Made by a program: the position numbers and the translations under genes. The notes beneath the pieces are model-generated. The model was not told the origin of the DNA. It did not search any database and saw only the letters and a list, made by a program, of their open reading frames with translations. A DNA stretch of 9,048 nucleotides. It comes from Mailhella sp. (lineage in GTDB: Bacteria; Desulfobacterota; Desulfovibrionia; Desulfovibrionales; Desulfovibrionaceae). How positions within the stretch are numbered: the first letter of the stretch is position 1; every line of letters begins with the position of its first letter. Shown here one piece after another: positions 5,910 through 9,048 of this stretch. Location of the stretch: contig JAHHTE010000079.1 of assembly GCA_020024815.1 (NCBI GenBank), positions 1-9,048 of the forward strand, in the 5' to 3' direction.

Positions 5910-8900
5910 ATGGATATGAGCAAAGACCTTATCATAGTTGAATCACCTGCTAAGGTGAAAACAATCAAAAAATTTCTTGGTAATCATTATATGGTGCAAG
6001 CTAGTGTAGGGCATATTCGTGATTTGCCTTCTCGTGAGCTTGGAGTAGATGAAACAACATTTATGCCTAAATATGTTACTATTCAGGGAAAAGAAAAAGT
6101 TGTAAATGATTTACAAGAAGCAGCAAAAAAAGCTGATATTGTATATCTTGCTCCTGACCCTGACCGTGAAGGTGAGGCCATTGCTTGGCATATTGCTGAA
6201 TCTATAAAAGATGTTGCCAAAAATATTAAACGTATCCAATTTAACGAAATTACTGCAAAAGCAGTAAAAGATGCCATTGAACACCCAAGAGAAATTGACC
6301 CGCATCTTTTTGAAGCACAACAAGCAAGACGTATTTTAGATAGATTAGTAGGGTATAAAATTTCTCCTCTTTTATGGAAATCTGTAAAACGTGGCATTTC
6401 TGCTGGACGTGTACAATCTGTTGCTTTGCGTCTTATTGTGGAACGTGAAGAAGAAAGACTTGCTTTTGTTCCTGAAGAATTTTGGAATTTTAAAGCCATG
6501 CTTATAAAAGACAATATGTCTTTTAAAACAGAACTTGCTAAAGTAAATGGGAAAAAAGTTCAAATTCAAAATGAAGAACAAGCACTTGCTTTGGAAAAAG
6601 CAATAAAAAGTTCATCTTTTATTGTGGAAAGTGTTGAAGAAAAAGAAAGAAGTAAAGCTCCACAAGCTCCTTTTACTACTTCCACTTTACAACAAGCAGC
6701 TAACCAGCGTTTAGGTTTTCCAGCAAAAAGAACCATGTCCACAGCTCAGCGTCTTTATGAAGGTATTGATATTGAGGGGCGTGGTACAGTTGCGTTAATT
6801 ACTTATATGCGTACAGATTCTGTTCGTATTGCTGATGAAGCAAAAAAAGCAGCAAAAGAATTTATTGAAGAAAAATTTGGTAAAGATTTTCTTGCTCAAG
6901 GTGGAAAAGGACGTGATTTTAAAGGTAAAAAAGCAATTCAAGATGCTCACGAAGCAATACGTCCTGTTGATGTTACCATTTTACCTGAAGAAGTAAAATC
7001 AGCTCTTACACCTGATCAATATCGTTTATATTCGCTTATTTGGGCAAGATTTGTTGCCTCACAAATGGCAAATGCTCGTTTCCATGATACAACTGTTACA
7101 ATTAGTTGTAATAATAAAGATATTGCTCCTGAAACAGATATTGAAAAAGAAATGTATCCAGTGGAAACACAATGGAAAACAAAGGGGGCTAGACTTCTTT
7201 TTCCTGGATTTTTAACTGTTCTTAGTAGTTCTGATGATAAAGAAGAAGAACTTCCAAAACTTTCTGCTCAAGATATTTTGGGAGTAGAACAATTAACAAA
7301 AGAACAAAAATTTACACAACCTAGTCCACGTTATACTGAAGCTTCTCTTGTTCGTGAACTTGAAGAACGTGGCATTGGTCGTCCTTCCACCTATGCAACT
7401 ATTATTTCCACAATTCAAGACCGTGAATATGTGCGTTTAGATAATAAACATTTTGTGCCAACTGATTTGGGAACTGTTGTTTGTTCGCAATTACGTGATT
7501 ATTTCCCAACTCTTATGGACGTAGGTTTTACTGCAAAAATGGAAGAAAATCTTGACCAAGTGGCAGACGGTAATTTGCAATGGGTAAAACTTCTTTCTGA
7601 TTTTTCAGGAGATTTTAATACAACACTTGCTAATGCCTCAAAAGAAATGAAAGCTATTAAAGCAGGCGTTGAAACAAATGTTCCTTGTCCAAAATGTGGA
7701 AAACCTCTAACAATTAAATTTGGTAAAAGTGGTGAGTTTGTAGCTTGCTCTGGATACCCTGAATGTACTTTTACTTCCAATTTTACACGCAACGAGCAAG
7801 GAGAAATAGAATTACAAGCAGCTCCTGAATATGAAGTTGTTGGGCAATGTCCAAAATGTGGCGGTAATGTTATTTTGAAAAAAGCTCATACTGGTAGCCG
7901 TTTTCTTGCTTGTGCTAATTATCCAAAATGTGATTATGCCGCACCTTTTTCAACAGGTGTAACTTGCCCTAAATGTCATGAAGGTGTTTTGGTGGAAAAA
8001 AGCTCTAAACGTGGCAAGATTTTTTATTCTTGTAGTACATATCCAAAATGTGATTTTGCATTGTGGGATTATCCTGTGGCACAAGCTTGCCCTCAATGTG
8101 ATTCACCAATTTTGGTACGTAAAAATACAAAAGCACGTGGTGAACATTTAGCTTGTCCTAATAAATCTTGTTCTTATACATATAGCTTGAATGATGATGA
8201 AGAAAATACTTTTCTTGAGCCAAGTTTTATGCCGTTATTAGATATTGCTCCTGTTCCACCAAAAACAGCAGAAAAAGATATTCAAGAAGAAAAAACAACT
8301 AAAACAAGTAAAACTAAAAAAACAGAACTTATTGAAAAAACAGAAAATAATATACAAGAAGAAAAACCTAAAAAAACACGTACGCGTAAAACTGCAGAAG
8401 AAAAAACAGAAGAAAAAATAGAAAAACCCAAAAGGACAAAAACAACTAAAACCAAAAAAGAAGAAAGTTTTGAAGCAAGTGTTTTTAACAATAATATTGC
8501 AACAGATAAAACAGTTAATTTATATACTGATGGTTCTTGTTTAGGTAATCCTGGTCCAGGCGCTTATGGTGTTATTTTAGAATTTAAAGGAAAACAACAA
8601 GAATTTGCTAGTGGCTTTAATAAAACAACTAATAATAGAATGGAATTATTAGGGGTAATTATTGGATTAAATAAACTAAAAGAACCTTGCACAGTCAATA
8701 TTTATACAGATTCTCAATATGTAGCTAAAGCCATAAAGCAAGGTTGGTTAGAAAATTGGAAAAAAAATGGTTGGAAAACCTCACAAAAAAAACCAGTTAA
8801 AAACCAAGATTTATGGATAGAACTTGATACAGCATTAAGTAAGCATAATGTAACGTTTAACTGGGTAAAAGGCCATGCAGGACACGTTGAAAATGAACGC

Positions 8901-8975
8901 TGTGATGTACTTGCTAGAACAGAAGCAAGTAAAGAAAACCTACCAGATGATACAGGATTTTTAGACGAAGAATAA
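5910..8975 (+). CDS. topA: DNA topoisomerase I fused to RNase HI
   Basis: A type IA topoisomerase that relaxes negative supercoils, joined in frame to RNase HI, which degrades the RNA strand of RNA-DNA hybrids. Toprim domain: E11 and K15 in IVESPAKVK; D83, D85 and E87 in PDPDREGEA. The catalytic Tyr is Y299 in ITYMRTDS. The type IA core runs to about residue 585. Four zinc ribbons follow, with Cys at 593/596/613/619, 647/650/668/674, 686/689/708/714 and 727/730/749/754. A Lys/Glu/Thr-rich linker covers about 776-862. RNase HI fills 867-1005, with all expected catalytic residues: D873, E912, D933, H989 and D999. The total of 1021 residues compares with 865 for E. coli TopA; linker plus RNase HI adds about 250. 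The start is either 5910 or 5916 (MSKDLIIVESPAK, closer to the family start); neither has a strong ribosome binding site. One uninterrupted frame spans all domains. Confidence 0.96.
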   Translation: MDMSKDLIIVESPAKVKTIKKFLGNHYMVQASVGHIRDLPSRELGVDETTFMPKYVTIQGKEKVVNDLQEAAKKADIVYLAPDPDREGEAIAWHIAESIKDVAKNIKRIQFNEITAKAVKDAIEHPREIDPHLFEAQQARRILDRLVGYKISPLLWKSVKRGISAGRVQSVALRLIVEREEERLAFVPEEFWNFKAMLIKDNMSFKTELAKVNGKKVQIQNEEQALALEKAIKSSSFIVESVEEKERSKAPQAPFTTSTLQQAANQRLGFPAKRTMSTAQRLYEGIDIEGRGTVALITYMRTDSVRIADEAKKAAKEFIEEKFGKDFLAQGGKGRDFKGKKAIQDAHEAIRPVDVTILPEEVKSALTPDQYRLYSLIWARFVASQMANARFHDTTVTISCNNKDIAPETDIEKEMYPVETQWKTKGARLLFPGFLTVLSSSDDKEEELPKLSAQDILGVEQLTKEQKFTQPSPRYTEASLVRELEERGIGRPSTYATIISTIQDREYVRLDNKHFVPTDLGTVVCSQLRDYFPTLMDVGFTAKMEENLDQVADGNLQWVKLLSDFSGDFNTTLANASKEMKAIKAGVETNVPCPKCGKPLTIKFGKSGEFVACSGYPECTFTSNFTRNEQGEIELQAAPEYEVVGQCPKCGGNVILKKAHTGSRFLACANYPKCDYAAPFSTGVTCPKCHEGVLVEKSSKRGKIFYSCSTYPKCDFALWDYPVAQACPQCDSPILVRKNTKARGEHLACPNKSCSYTYSLNDDEENTFLEPSFMPLLDIAPVPPKTAEKDIQEEKTTKTSKTKKTELIEKTENNIQEEKPKKTRTRKTAEEKTEEKIEKPKRTKTTKTKKEESFEASVFNNNIATDKTVNLYTDGSCLGNPGPGAYGVILEFKGKQQEFASGFNKTTNNRMELLGVIIGLNKLKEPCTVNIYTDSQYVAKAIKQGWLENWKKNGWKTSQKKPVKNQDLWIELDTALSKHNVTFNWVKGHAGHVENERCDVLARTEASKENLPDDTGFLDEE
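8235..8495 (+). other. Lys/Glu/Thr-rich repetitive linker of the TopA-RNase HI protein
   Basis: Residues about 776-862 connect the fourth zinc ribbon to RNase HI and look disordered. They contain three degenerate repeats: DIQEEKTTKTSKTKKT (790-805), NIQEEKPKKTRTRKT (814-828) and KIEKPKRTKTTKTKK (836-850). The basic KT clusters resemble the basic tails that some bacterial topoisomerases use to hold DNA. No in-frame ATG, GTG or TTG lies between M774 and the first catalytic Asp of RNase HI. Confidence 0.8.
8508..8924 (+). other. RNase HI domain within topA
   Basis: Residues 867-1005 form a full-length bacterial-type RNase HI. Motifs are YTDGSCLGNPGPGAYG (872-887, D873), NRMELLGVIIGL (909-920, E912), IYTDSQYVAKAI (931-942, D933), the basic-protrusion-like GWLENWKKNGWKTSQKKPVKNQDLW (945-969) and VKGHAGHVENERCD (986-999, H989 and D999). 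The complete DEDD/H set and the intact handle region indicate an active hybrid-binding nuclease rather than a relic. It begins about 110 residues after the last zinc Cys, and about 16 residues follow it to the stop. Confidence 0.95.
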
Positions 8976-8997
8976 AAATATATTATAATTTAAAATG

Positions 8998-9048
8998 ATT
9001 TTTTTGAGAGGAGAACTTTTGAAAAAGTTCCCCTCTCAAACTCTCCCC
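8998..9048 (+). repeat. Palindromic 3'-flanking repeat, copy B (after topA), cut by the window end
   Basis: About 23 bases after the topA stop comes ATTTTTTT, a hairpin and a C-rich tail that runs into the window edge. The outer stem is TTTGAGAGG (9003-9011) with CCTCTCAAA (9032-9040). The inner part carries the core AGAACTTTTGAAAAAGTTC (9012-9030), identical to copy A at 3574-3626. The orientation relative to the preceding gene is also the same. As in copy A, the T-run comes before the hairpin. Confidence 0.75.

Noticed and set aside
6083..6514. Minus-strand 143-residue frame and smaller antisense frames inside topA
   Set aside because: They lie opposite conserved Toprim and core motifs of topA, show no recognisable domain and have no start signals.
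7686..8175. Repeated Cys-rich units as a possible separate zinc-finger gene
   Set aside because: They are the four zinc ribbons of the topoisomerase C-terminus, in frame with the core and normal for this family.
8282..8491. Minus-strand frame encoding a very hydrophobic 69-residue peptide
   Set aside because: It is the mirror of the Lys/Glu/Thr-rich linker: AAA/GAA codons read backwards give Phe, Leu, Val and Ser. The high-quality topA frame covers it and it has no ribosome binding site.

Overview
The window reads as chromosomal DNA from an AT-rich (about one third G+C by eye) Gram-negative bacterium. Two genes of cell-envelope synthesis point to an outer membrane with LPS: kdsB (Kdo activation) and murA (peptidoglycan precursor). 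Protein style, and 3'-flanking hairpin repeats that resemble ones I recall from this group, suggest a low-GC relative of the Desulfovibrio/Lawsonia group. That placement is an inference with modest confidence, not something the sequence proves.

Layout from left to right. (1) A stand-alone haem catalase gene, katA (+), has its own promoter embedded in a long palindrome and ends in a strong intrinsic terminator. (2) About 310 bp of very AT-rich DNA without a supported gene follows. (3) murA (-) converges on katA and is divergent from a tRNA-His(GTG) gene (+). Their promoters share a 76-bp gap and appear to overlap, and the tRNA ends in its own terminator. (4) A tightly packed minus-strand unit, kdsB > small membrane-anchored protein > xthA, has overlapping gene ends and finishes at a palindromic repeat (copy A). 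(5) Divergent from kdsB is a 1021-codon gene (+) for DNA topoisomerase I with four C-terminal zinc ribbons, a Lys/Glu/Thr-rich linker and a complete, apparently active RNase HI domain. It is followed at the window edge by a second copy of the palindromic repeat (copy B).

The most interesting item is the TopA-RNase HI fusion. Topoisomerase I limits R-loops by removing negative supercoils behind RNA polymerase, and RNase HI degrades the RNA of R-loops that do form. One polypeptide here carries both activities, with all expected catalytic residues, and the RNase HI part has no plausible start codon of its own. Secondary points are the paired palindromic repeats after xthA and topA, which share an invariant core but differ in stem sequence while keeping base pairing, and the long palindrome over the katA promoter. 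The remaining genes are conventional housekeeping genes. I saw no CRISPR array, insertion sequence, phage gene or broken gene.
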